NCBI GenBank assembly: GCA_946807835.1
Contig: OX327702.1
Coordinates: forward strand, 5,394,001-5,458,000
Direction: 5' to 3'
DNA: 64,000 nt
Source: Ailanthus altissimus
Taxonomy: Eukaryota > Streptophyta > Magnoliopsida > Sapindales > Simaroubaceae
The translations under genes were made by a program, and so were the position numbers. Below, piece after piece: positions 46,141-56,269 of this stretch. The notes under the pieces are model-generated. The model made no database searches, was not told the DNA's origin, and saw only the letters and a program-made list of their open reading frames with translations. Within the stretch, counting starts at the first letter, position 1. Each line of letters starts with the position of its first letter.

Positions 46141-47290
46141 GGCATTATCACTGAGAGCGATAGGTATTTTTTCTCTATAGCGATAGACACTTCAACGTCC
46201 CACTCATCTTCACTTTTTCTTTTTAAGTTTGATGTAGCAACATTACCCTCAGTAGACCTTTTCTTGGACCAACAATCTTTTGCCATGTGTCTTTTTTTTC
46301 ACAATTGTAGTATTTTTCTTTAAACTTTTTCTTTTGCTTGGACTGACTACCATTGTCGTGAGTCTTTCATGTTCTCCTTGTCTATGAGTTGCCTTCTTGG
46401 TGATGACTCTTTATCTTGTTATCATTTCTTTTAGATCCTCCACTAACACGTTGTTTAAATCGACCTTTCCTTTTGTTGATGTAAAGTGCTTCTTCATCGC
46501 CTTTTAATGAAAACTCACCCATTTGCTTGGCAATTGCTTATTGATCAGCAAGAAAATTTTCAAATTCCATGAGAGATGGTTGGGTTGGTCAGCCTTGTAC
46601 AATAGTAACAAAACTTCTATGATCGGGCCTCAAACTATGAATGATAATTCTTTTCATCCTAGTTTCAGCAATAGCAGCAGTAGGATCTAACTCAGATATT
46701 TCATGGCACAAGGACTTTACCTTTGTGAAGTATTAGTTGATCGTCATGTTGCATTGTGCAATCGACAATAGTTCATTCTCTAGAAGCTATAGTCGCGTGT
46801 TGTTTTTCTTTGAGAAGAGTGATGCAAAAGTGTCTCATGCTTTATTTGGCATCTTGGCCTTCTTTATGTGCTCTAACATTTTTTCTTCAACTATGGTCTT
46901 AATGGCGAACATAGCCTTACCAGTTTTTACCTTTCACTTCTTTAAAGTGGCTTCGTCTGTTGACTATTTCACTTTATTCCCACCAACGACCTCCCAAATA
47001 TCTTGGCCTTCAAGGTAAGACTCCATCAACGTCGCCCATGTATTGTAATTTTGGTTGTTGAGCTGTTGATTCCTCCAACAACTTGAAGGTCATCCATCAT
47101 ATTGGCAGTACCTTAGTAATACCAAACAAGTTTTGTCAACAAACTTGCAGAGTCACAGACTACTCACAACACACAGAAACTCACTCACTCACAATTTTTA
47201 GAAGCCCTTTCTAATGTAGAAGATCAATCAAAGTTACAACCACAGAGCATACTTAGAATTATAGAAATCTTACAACTTAAGCGGTCCCAG
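46141..47290 (-). pseudogene. copia gag region, heavily decayed
   Basis: Minus-strand remnants: short gag-like pieces around 46700-47080 and a Lys-rich zinc-knuckle region near 46290 with no intact C-x2-C-x4-H-x4-C. Assigned by position between the primer site and protease. The plus-strand ORF 46737-47018 is its shadow. Confidence 0.65.
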
Positions 47291-47298
47291 ACAGTTCC

Positions 47299-47310
47299 GC
47301 TTTGATACCA
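47299..47310 (-). other. copia primer-binding site, tRNA-iMet type
   Basis: Minus strand TGGTATCAAAGC, 3 bases inside the 5' LTR. It differs by one base from the common TGGTATCAGAGC complement of initiator Met tRNA. Confidence 0.92.
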
Positions 47311-47313
47311 GAC

Positions 47314-47706
47314 TATTGAATGCAACACTCTTAGACATATAAAAATATTATTAAGGCCACTCAAGAAGAAACTACACACTCAAATATTACACCTTACAAG
47401 AGATTACATTTACAACTCTCAATACTACTCACAACACTTAAAACTACTCAAGGCTTATGCCTTGTATTTGTTTCTTACTTCTTTTGTTTCATAATACAAC
47501 CATCACACCTAAAGATATTTATATTAATAAGAACTCAATACAAACCACACAAATAAAAAAAAACTAAAAAAATTCATAACCACACACATAGGCCATTTTT
47601 ATCATTACACAAATTGTTTTCTAACTAATTCACTCGCTAAAAATAATTTACATCTAGAAGTTTTCATGTATTAGACTTTGCTAACGGGCCGGTGTTATAT
47701 TCATCA
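47314..47706 (-). repeat. copia 5' LTR
   Basis: 393 bp, the partner of 41251-41630, with a few small insertions. The first base pair of the inverted end has decayed (TATTGAATGC for TGTTGAATGC). Confidence 0.95.
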
Positions 47707-47711
47707 GACTC

Positions 47712-48500
47712 TGCTCTACCCTCCTCAATTCCTTCCAAAATAAAGCATTAATCTATTTATTTAGGGTCATAAGTTGATGATTCTTCTCACGAAACTCTGT
47801 TACAAACTTCCTGAGGGACTTTCGGTTCCAATCTTACAAAACAATACCAATGTGAGAAATATTGAAGCTTATGGAAGACAGATTATTATACCTGTTTCAC
47901 CAATGTTGTTTAATGATGTCTTCGCACTCAGCGTCGTTGGCCTATGCTTCCTTAAATGGAAGCGACCACTTGTCTGAAAAGGAAAGTTTTTCATCCAAAT
48001 AGTAGCTTCACTTATACATATCAGCAGTGATATCTATGATAAAATCCCCAAAACTCAAGATGATTCACTGCCAAATGAGGAAATAAATCTGCCCAGTTAT
48101 CGGTTTGAACTGCTCGGTCAAGTCTCTCCCGTATGAACTTCTCCACAGATTTTCCATTGCACCAAGTAAAGGGTTCACCATTAAAACCCATGTCCATAAG
48201 TCCACAGCAAGAGTTGTTCGAAAATTTTCCATGAGAATCCTCGATCGAGTTAAACCCCCTTCCTTCTCCTTATTGTCTAAGATCTCGTTAAAATCCCTGC
48301 TACACATCCATGGCACCTGGGATGAGGTTCATAGTCTCCGAAGCAAAGTTCAGGTGTGGACACATCGAGACGTGTCAGGATGTCCATAGAAACCACTGTG
48401 TTGCCAAAAAAGTTTTGAGTGAGATCTAACAAAACATCAATATGTGAGTGGCAATAGGAATTCAAACTTAATCAATATGATCTGTCCATAACAAAGCAAG
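47712..48500 (-). pseudogene. L1 ORF2 AP-endonuclease domain
   Basis: Nicks target DNA for L1 retrotransposition. The minus strand reads PWMCSRDFNEILDNKEKEGG (the G-D-F-N-E landmark with Gly to Arg), then a frameshift, MGFNGEPFTWCNGKSVEKF, IRERLDRAVQTDNWADLFPH and H-L-E-F-W-G. Upstream catalytic parts before 48316 are scrambled by frameshifts. The copia element starts at 47706. Confidence 0.82.
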
Positions 48501-49800
48501 ACCAGTACTTCAACTTATGCGATCAACTACAAGTTTGCCATGTTACCCAGGTCGAACACGGAGATCTTCTATTTTATGATGATATGTTATAGTCTCAATT
48601 AGAAAGATCATGTCTAGGCAATGTTCTTAGACCATTCAGTTTAGGATTTGGAATGTCTTACAATTGTCCAATCTCCGAACATTTCAACTTAAGATACCAT
48701 TGTAAACAATGGCCCTGGACCGAAACAGGGTCCGCCGATATAGATGTTGGGGTGGTTAAATCACAAGTTACTGGTATCTCATCCTCAAGAGTTTTGTCCG
48801 TCACAGCTCCTACACAGGTATGGTATTTACCTGTTGTCACAGTTCCTCTCTCCCTCTGGCACTTTTTCACCTCACATTCTGTGCATGCTTATTGAGTTGA
48901 ACCCTAGAAGACCCAGATGTCTCCTCTCCGCCCCCACCATATCGCTTTGTAGGATTGTTCTCTGAATTAGAGTTATAACCAGCCCTAAGCCACTACCTAT
49001 GGAACTTCTCCCAGGGTGAAACTCCCCCAAAGGCCGCTTAGGACACTCCCGCTCGACACGATCAAATAGACCACACACCATACAAAAGGATGAGAGCCTT
49101 TTGTAGCGCAAAAGAACAAGAACAACTTCTTTGTCCTCCCTTAAAGCTGGCTTAAGGGGTTCAGAAATATTGATGTTTACCTAAATACATACATACTTCC
49201 CCAAATATTCCCTAGAATCCCTTTTGTCAATGTCTTCAACTACACTAATAAGTGACCTGATATGCATGGCCGCCTCAAGATTCATAAATAGAAGCAGGAG
49301 CTCGTGAAGTAGCACCCAAAAGGATGCTCAATCAAATGAGATATCAGAAATTTGTTCAAGACCCTTGAGGGTATCAAGAACGAGTAAGTGATCATTGAAG
49401 ACCAGGGTTGCCCGAAAACACCCGGCGACGATCAACGTCTGATTGAAAATAAAACACAAAGGTATTATTATCAGCATTGATCGCCTCGACAATAAAATCT
49501 TCATTAGTTTGCGACAAGAGATGAATATGAGATATAAAAGCTTCTATATTAATCGGTTTATAACTCAATATTTTTCCCACCAGCGATAAAGCAATTCTAT
49601 TATTACCCTCTTTTTTAATTGAAGAAGTCGACCTAGTGATGGGGATGCTATGATCTTGAAGATCCAACTGGACATATTTGCAAAAACATCACTCAGTTCC
49701 ATCGGCAAAGGACGACAGATACCCGGCAATGACGGTTACTCAAAATCAGTTTTTTAGTTTCAGAAAAAAAATTACCCTTACCTTCTTAAGGTTTCAGAAG
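48501..49800 (-). pseudogene. L1 ORF1-like (DUF4283 plus CCHC knuckle) region
   Basis: The minus strand starts near MELSDVFANM (about 49705), then LSLVGKILSYKPINIEAFIS, EDFIVEAINADNNTFVFYF, DVDRRRVFSGNPG (DUF4283, nucleic-acid-binding) at 49667-49392. It continues with a decayed W-V-L-L-H-E-L-L part and LRYKRLSSFCMVCGLFDRVE plus RECPKRPLGEF, a C-x2-C-x4-(D for H)-x4-C knuckle near 49060. Below 48860 only short, unmatched frames remain. Confidence 0.75.
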
Positions 49801-50377
49801 AGAAGGAATCTGAGTTGACATTTAATTTTTTTTTTTTTTTGGATTAATTTTAACGTTTCAATAGTAATTAATTTTAAATTTTAAAATTAATATATATAAT
49901 ATTAACATTTAATTTTTAATTTTTTTTTGTATATAATCATACACTATAGCTACAATGCAATAAACAAAATTTTCATAATGCTAAAAACCGAGAGAGAGAG
50001 AGAGAGAGAGCAACTTTTTGAGTTTTAGTATTTTTTTTTTTAATTCTAGTTTTAGTAGATTTTTAAACGCTTCAAATTAACAAATCCAATTAAATAAAAT
50101 AACTTCAAAAGAAAATTAGGAGAAAATTCAAAATAGTATATTTTAAAAAGAAAAAAAGAACCTCAGTTGTTAATATAATTTTTTTTTTTTTTTTTGGTAT
50201 AACTTTAGACATTAAAAACTAACCACTCCTATAAAATAAATAGAAAAAATACAATATAGAACAAACTAACATAGAAATTTTATTAATTGCATTGTGGTTG
50301 CGGTATATAATCACATACAAAATTTTACGGACAAATATTGATAACGTATATTTAGTTGTAAATTAGGAAATTAATTG
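49801..50377. other. AT-rich non-coding with a (GA)n microsatellite
   Basis: Poly-T/A tracts and a GAGAGA run (49990-50010). Nothing else recognised. Confidence 0.6.
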
Positions 50378-50433
50378 GTATTTGGAGTGTTGAGTTTAAT
50401 AGATTTGTTAATTGAAATAATTAAAATAGATAG
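50378..50433. repeat. inverted partner of 9755-9805
   Basis: The reverse complement agrees with 9755-9805 at about nine of ten positions, including ATTTCAATTAACAAAT and TTAAACTCAACA. It lies beside the partial laccase copy. Confidence 0.75.
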
Positions 50434-50504
50434 TCCTTCAATTCATTAATGCCACGAGGAAACAAATCCTTAAAAATCAAGGATAGAAAGAGAATAGAAA
50501 AATC

Positions 50505-51440
50505 AAAGACTGGAGCCACAATGTGTTTTGTGGAAGAACTTGTTCTAATCTTCTCCAATTTTAGGGTTTCAACACAATAATTTTTAATGTACAGTTAAGA
50601 TACGCAGGTTTGAGAAAATTTGCAGGCATGCTTAAGTTCATTAAACTTGAAGCCGAACCCGGAAACCCGCCTAGTCTCTTAAGAATATTTCAAGGGTAAA
50701 TATCATTAATTCCCATATTAAATATGTTAACTATTAAAAACCTCTTATAGTGTTCGATAATACTCAAAAATCCTTCGTGTCGTTATAATTATAATAATAT
50801 AAATTAAATTTAAAAAGATATAACAGTTTTTTATTTAAAAAATTAATAATTACATCAATATAAAATTAAACAATAAAAATGCACTGTATAAATAATAAAA
50901 TTAATATATATACTATGTAAATAATAAAATTAATATATTTATACTATCAAATAATTATTTAATACGAATGTTTATATTTTTGTTAAACTGTAGATATTTA
51001 AACTATAGATATTTAATATCAATTAATGTAACAAATTAATAAAAATTATTAATTGTAAAATAATATAAATTTACTATTTATGCAGTATTGTTTAACTATC
51101 TAAAATTATGTTATACAATACTAATTTTATTGTTTATCAAGTATATTATTATTAGTATTGTACAAATACAATTGTTAATTTTTTAAATAAAAATATTAAT
51201 ATACTCTTTTAAAATTAATTTATATTATTATAATTATAACAATAAAAAATTTAAATATTATCAATCATTAAGAGATTTTTAATAGATAAAAAATTAAGTA
51301 GAGGTTAAATAGTAAATTTTTAATATTTTTATTAAAATGTACGTGACATTGTCACCTCACGAAGCTCATTAATTTGGAAATGTAATCCAAAAGTTTGACC
51401 GGCTAATTAATATTTGTAATTAAATTATTGTTTCATCACA
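50505..51440 (-). pseudogene. partial laccase copy: 3' UTR and last intron, last exon lost
   Basis: In the same orientation as the laccase and about 2.5 kb downstream of it. 50511-50545 (TGGAGCCACAATGTG..TTTGTGGAAGAACTTG) matches the laccase 3' UTR (52986-53018). 50553-50690 matches laccase intron 5 (CCAATTTT, AGGGTTTCAA, TTTGAGAAA, GGCATGCT). 51320-51400 matches intron 5 again (ACGTGACATTGT, ACCTCA, AGCTCATT, AATGTAA, CTAATTAA). The last-exon sequence between UTR and intron is missing, and a MITE separates the two intron parts. A dead remnant of a tandem laccase duplication. Confidence 0.7.
50694..51318. mobile_element. MITE with terminal inverted repeats of about 110 bp
   Basis: The left arm (GTAAATATCATTAATTCCC ... 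CTATTAAAAACCTCTTA ... GTTATAATTATAATAATA, to about 50810) and right arm (about 51210-51318) are imperfect reverse complements, with a near-exact TATAATTATAATAATATAAA core. The interior is about 400 bp and extremely AT-rich, without coding. It interrupts laccase-intron-like sequence that continues on both sides, so it is an insertion. Confidence 0.75.
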
Positions 51441-52861
51441 AGTCTTTGCTTTGAGAAACCCTTTCCGGGGAGTCTCTTTAAAATATTCCTTACCAATATT
51501 TAATGACATTAATGGTGGGAAGATTTTAGCCGATATACATATTGTAAAAATATAAGTTTCTTAAACTATGAGATAGTTGAATAACTTTTAATTATTAATT
51601 CGTATTTTAAATATACTAAATTTTGTAATTAAAAATTTCTAATAGTGGTGGGTTTTTTAAAAAATTCATTTATCGACTTCTTGCAATTAGTGCACTCATT
51701 ATATTCCATTTCAACAAGCAACGTTGTGACGATGTGGCCAAAAAAATTCTGACTCCACATGATTTAATTAGATTAATTTAAATGAAAGCGATGCGTTAAT
51801 ATAAGTTTAATTGTCATATTTTATGCAAATCTTCCTACTTAACAGATGTCTCCATCATAAACCACTGTGAATGTGTCATTGCAGTACTTGAAATGAAATT
51901 CTTTTTTCGATCCATATTTCGATGATTTAAATAATTTTATTTTGCTTTCAAGCACTATTTACATTGTCGGCACGCTTTCATACGTCCTTTTTAATAAGAT
52001 TTCTAAATATATTGATGATGGAAACTCACTGACTTTAGATAATAATAATAATAATAATAATAATACAAATACAAATCAGAAATGTTTTTTTTAATTGGGT
52101 TAATTTTTTTTTTCAATATCATTTCATAAGTTTTTATAATATAAAATAATTTTATTAATTAAAAATTTATGCCTTGTATGATGAGATATAATGAACTTTT
52201 TAATATAAGTATGTAAGCAAATAAAAAAAAGAAACAACGATAACAAAATATATATATATATAATATACTATTGAAATTATGCTTAATAACGTCTTGAAAT
52301 ATATAATTCATCTATTATTGATTTTGAGTTTACAATTAAAACTAAATTCATTTTTAAATACATTTAAATATAAAGTAAAGAAAAGATAAGTAAAAACTTG
52401 AGTATTAATAAATTAAAATAATTATGTAGAGTTTGTAAAATATATATATATATAATTAAGCAACATTTAAATTCTTTGAAGTAATATTTAAAAAAAAATC
52501 ATTTGAATATAAATAAACTCATTGTTTAAAAAAAATTAAAAATTAATAAATGTAAGTTAATTATAGTAATGATAATAACAAAGCAACCAATAGTAAGCGA
52601 TTAAGCAGTGACTAGAATATTATTTTGTTGTGCGATGGAGGCAGAAAGAGCGCGAAAGGTAGGGTTTATACACAGATGTCAATAAATAATTAAAATGAGT
52701 AAAAACGATTCTAAAAAAAAGAAAATCTGAACTTGGGCATTCTCAATCAAGCGATGCTGAAAGAAACAGAGAAAGAAGATGTAATAAAACAAGCAATATT
52801 ATTACAACAAAAAATGGACTTAGTACATTGGAGTTGACAAGAATAGACAGAGATTACTGTC
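51441..52861. other. laccase downstream region; flank copy and (AAT)n
   Basis: 51800-52085 is the partner of 9418-9670. An (AAT)n microsatellite at 52041-52064 and a short TA run near 52250 are present. The minus-strand ORF at 52747-52932 lies in what is probably laccase 3' UTR or flank and looks spurious. Confidence 0.55.
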
Positions 52862-52867
52862 TTTATT
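52862..52867 (-). promoter_or_regulatory. possible laccase polyadenylation signal
   Basis: Minus strand AATAAA about 160 bases after the laccase stop codon. Confidence 0.4.
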
Positions 52868-53027
52868 ACGTCAGAAAACAAATTTTCAGAACTGCGACAA
52901 ATTACAATTACAAATAATCGAAGTGAAACCAAAACAAATTACAAACAATGAATCTAAGTATATTTTGATTTAAGAAAACAAATATTGGAGCCACGCTATG
53001 ATTTTGTGAAAGAATTGATCATCACTT

Positions 53028-56000
53028 CTAACACTGGGGAAGATCAGCCGGTGGCGGTGGCAACCTAGTCGACGGCGTCGGTCCATTCTCAACAACAAAT
53101 GCTGTGGCCAAACCCCATGGCAAGTGCACGTCCAGATGGCAGTGCATGAGCCAAACACCTGTAAAGTTCACAGTCACAGAAACAAAATAGCGTAAGTTGA
53201 CTCTGAAACTTTTCCAATTTTCTTGTTTTTTTTAGGGTTTCAAAACGGTAATTTTAATTAAGATTAAGCATTCAAATATCAGTTAGGCTATCACTTTCAG
53301 ATGCAATGTGAATGTTTAACCTAAGGGACAACCGCGTTTGAGAAATATTATTCAGCATGCTCATTGCTCAAGCCCATCAAAGCTCATTACTCATTCTCTT
53401 TGGAATATTTTTATTGTATTTGCAATGAACGTGACATTGTGACCTCAAGCTCATTTGAAAATGTAACCCAATTGACTGCCTAATTAACAATGGAATAATT
53501 GAGTAAGTAATTAATTAAAATTAATTACCTGGATTATTTGCGCGGAATCTGATGACAGCCCATCCACCGACTGGCACGGCAATGGTGTTACGCCTTTGTG
53601 GGTTGACGAGATTGAACTTTTTGCTGTCTCTTGTTCGGTTGAAGTTTCCAAATCCTTGAGCCAGTACGTGAAAGTCTAACCCATGAATGTGCATGGGATG
53701 ATTCTCTGCTGCAAGCAAGGCTGTGTTTTGCAGGACCATCTCCACCGTCGCATTGAACTTCAATTTCTTGACGCTCGTCACTTTTGGAGCAAACAGCAGT
53801 GACGCGTTGTTGCTGATGTTTGGATTTGTGTAGTCAAATTTCAGCGGCGGCTTGTTGGGGAAATTAGGGGTGTAAACTCCACCCACGTTGAAAAAAAATG
53901 CTTGTAACATTGACAAAGTTGTAGGGAACTGGAATGAGTGATTGTTCATGTTCGCAGACAATCGCTGCCCACCTTGACACGTGGCACAAAAATCGAACCC
54001 AAGTCCTATGGTCGCGAACATATGTTCATCGATATCAAGTGGCACTGGGACCCATTGAGGTCCACCCCTTAACGCAGTTAAATTACTGTAGAACTTGTGA
54101 GCTGTGGGAGTGTCATTGAAAGCTGGTAGGGTCGGCATTACAGGCGTCGATTTCGTGGCGCCAACATATTCGATGATGCCTCTGGTGGTAGTGGTATCAA
54201 ACTGCAATTGTGGGGCGCTAGCATACGCTCTTGCCGCCATATAATAAGAACCCATAGGCTGGTCGGCTTTGAGCAAAACGTCGGCGGTTTGACCGGGGGC
54301 AATCACGACCACGTCGGTGACGTAGGGGTCGGTGTAGCAAGCGTCAACGGCGACAACTGTGAACTTGTGATTGGCTACCTTGAAGAAGAGTTGGTTATTG
54401 AGTGCAGCGTTGATTATACGTAGCATATAGGTCTTTCCTTGCTCCACCTTAAGCTTGTATGTTTCTGATAATTAAATCAACAAAACGGCAACATAATCAA
54501 CAATAAGAAGAATACAGTTTTCTTTATTGTCAGTTAGTTCAATTGACAAAATTTATTTGAGTCTGCTTACATTAGTGTTGAATAAAAATTTAATTTATAT
54601 TGGTGTTGTATATATAGGTCATAATATTGTTATTATACTTACGATTTTGAGAGCATGGATAGAGGTCTCCAGGCTTTCCATTAATGGTGTAAGCATCAGA
54701 AACATTAGGACCTCCGCCGCTCATAAGTGCCTCGTTGGCAACATCGATAACACTAGCATTCCACCACTCTCCTGCAATCACGTTGAAGTTTCAATTATCT
54801 CATATTAGTCTCTTAAACTAATAGCACTATTTGAATTTTCATGCACTTAAGTTATTGGTTACGAGGGGCTATGTATGTATACCCAGTAAGATGGGGACTT
54901 CTTTGTCAGGTTTAGGGAATGGATACTTGTGCCCGGACTTTGGGTGGATGATGAGTGCGCCGTAGACGGTGGCGCGCAGCCATGAGACGTGAGCGTGCCA
55001 CCACAGGGTTCCTTCCTGATCAATGATATTGAATTTGTATGTATAACTACCCCCAGGTCTGATTGGACATTGAGTTACCATGCTTGGTCCATCTGCCCAG
55101 GCACTAAGTAACTGAAATATTCCATGCCTGCATAAACAATGTTCATTCCGTGATATAAGCATCAATAATTGATCAAGAAGAAGAAAAGTAAAACAATCAA
55201 ACATGAAAATAATAATGATATAATATCCCATATGATGCCAACAAAAATACTAAAATAGTCATGTGGACTGTTCATACGTTTAGTTAATAAATAATCAATC
55301 ATTTATGTTGAAATTATTTAATGCAGTAGTAGGTTGGAGAATTATTTATTTGTTACGTAGATTAGACTTCTATTGACGAAAAATATGTGCAAATCAAAGA
55401 TTTATATTCAGATCTTGATTATTTTTGTAGAAGAAGAATTCGTAGACGCTAGCCTCTTCTGTTAAAATGAAAGAAAACCTAATACAGTTGACAAAAATTT
55501 AAACACATTGAGGTCTTATGAAGAAATTAAACAACATAGACGTTCAGCTCAGAATTAGTCAAAAATAACCATAAATTTGCCGCCCGATGAGAAAACAACT
55601 AGAAATTGCAATTAAAAGTTTTTTTTAAACTAAATTAATGTCAAAAGTCAAGTTACTGTTTCATAAAGAAAAATGAGTGACCCAGTACAAGGATTAATTA
55701 AATTACCAATGAATGGTGAGGTTATAAGGTGACTTATTGACAACATGAACAATAAGAGTGTCACCCTCTTGAACGCGTATCGTTGGACCGGGGAGGCTTC
55801 CATTAACTGCAGTTATCACTTGCTGCTTGCACAATCTCCCGATCGTCGAGTTTTGAACCTGATACAAACCAAGAACAAAATAAATGTTATAAAATCAAAC
55901 TACAAATATATTTTCAAGTGAAAACAAAGTTCATGCATAAGCAAACTCTCGAGAGTATCTTATGACCAATGAATTCTGTGTTGCATGCACTCAAAAGGGT

Positions 56001-56104
56001 AAGGTGATTACATGGAATGTCTGTTCGACGATGGCAGCTGAAGCCAATGTAGAAGAAGCAACAAGAACGAAAGCGCATGCTAGCAAAAGCATAGGACGCG
56101 CCAT
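53028..56104 (-). CDS. laccase (secreted multicopper oxidase), six exons, LAC7-like
   Basis: Oxidises monolignols and other phenolics in the cell wall with O2. Exons on the minus strand: 56104-56012, 55858-55707, 55127-54883, 54771-54643, 54464-53529, 53158-53028. All introns are GT-AG and the joined frame is 1,686 nt, 561 residues, usual for plant laccases. Signal peptide 1-23 (ASA|A). Copper ligands: HWHG at 81-84, WWHAH at 124-128, HPMHIH at 462-467, HCHLDVH at 524-530, with Leu535 as the non-coordinating axial residue of the type 1 site. About a dozen N-x-S/T sites. The end [11 protein letters not shown] and the HLPWGL motif resemble the Arabidopsis LAC7/8/9 clade. ATG 56104 was chosen because it opens the signal peptide. 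Intact and probably functional. Confidence 0.97.
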
Positions 56105-56261
56105 GTTGAAGATAATAATGAATTTAATGAAGGCTTGCAATAGGGGCTAGAGCTTCTAAATGCAGAAGGATGAAGGGACTATGTAGCTAATGAAGAAATT
56201 ACAAGGCTAGGTAAGCTTTGTGGGAAATGAGAATGATAGGCAAAAGTGAATACGAGCTCTG

Positions 56262-56269
56262 TTTATATA
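56262..56269 (-). promoter_or_regulatory. laccase TATA box
   Basis: Minus strand TATATAAA, with its near edge 158 bases upstream of the ATG. This leaves room for a 5' UTR of about 125 bases. Confidence 0.7.

Larger units (their letters stand above)
41251..47706 (-). mobile_element. complete Ty1/copia retrotransposon, inactive
   Basis: 6,456 bp including a 1.4 kb nested solo LTR. LTRs of 380 and 393 bp, a tRNA-iMet primer site, a polypurine tract and a perfect GACTC duplication define it. Minus-strand gag, protease, integrase, RT and RNase H follow copia order and are all interrupted by stops. It sits in L1 between the endonuclease and RT parts. Confidence 0.95.
9806..49800 (-). mobile_element. 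plant L1 (LINE) remnant split by nested LTR elements
   Basis: Five minus-strand pieces in collinear order carry ORF1-like (DUF4283 plus CCHC), AP-endonuclease, RT, zf-RVT and RNase H segments, ending in an A-rich tail at 9806-9819 (T-run on the plus strand). The pieces at 47712-49800, 38997-41250, 36887-37239, 35611-35953 and 9806-9998 sum to about 5.2 kb, the size of a plant L1. The sequence reads on across two insertions: the copia element with a perfect 5-bp duplication, and the Tat element within the RNase H domain. Every coding piece has stops or frameshifts. The 5' end is only approximate and no LINE target duplication was found. Confidence 0.82.

Noticed and set aside
53934..54423. plus-strand ORFs in laccase exon 5
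   Set aside because: Antisense shadows of a conserved coding exon.
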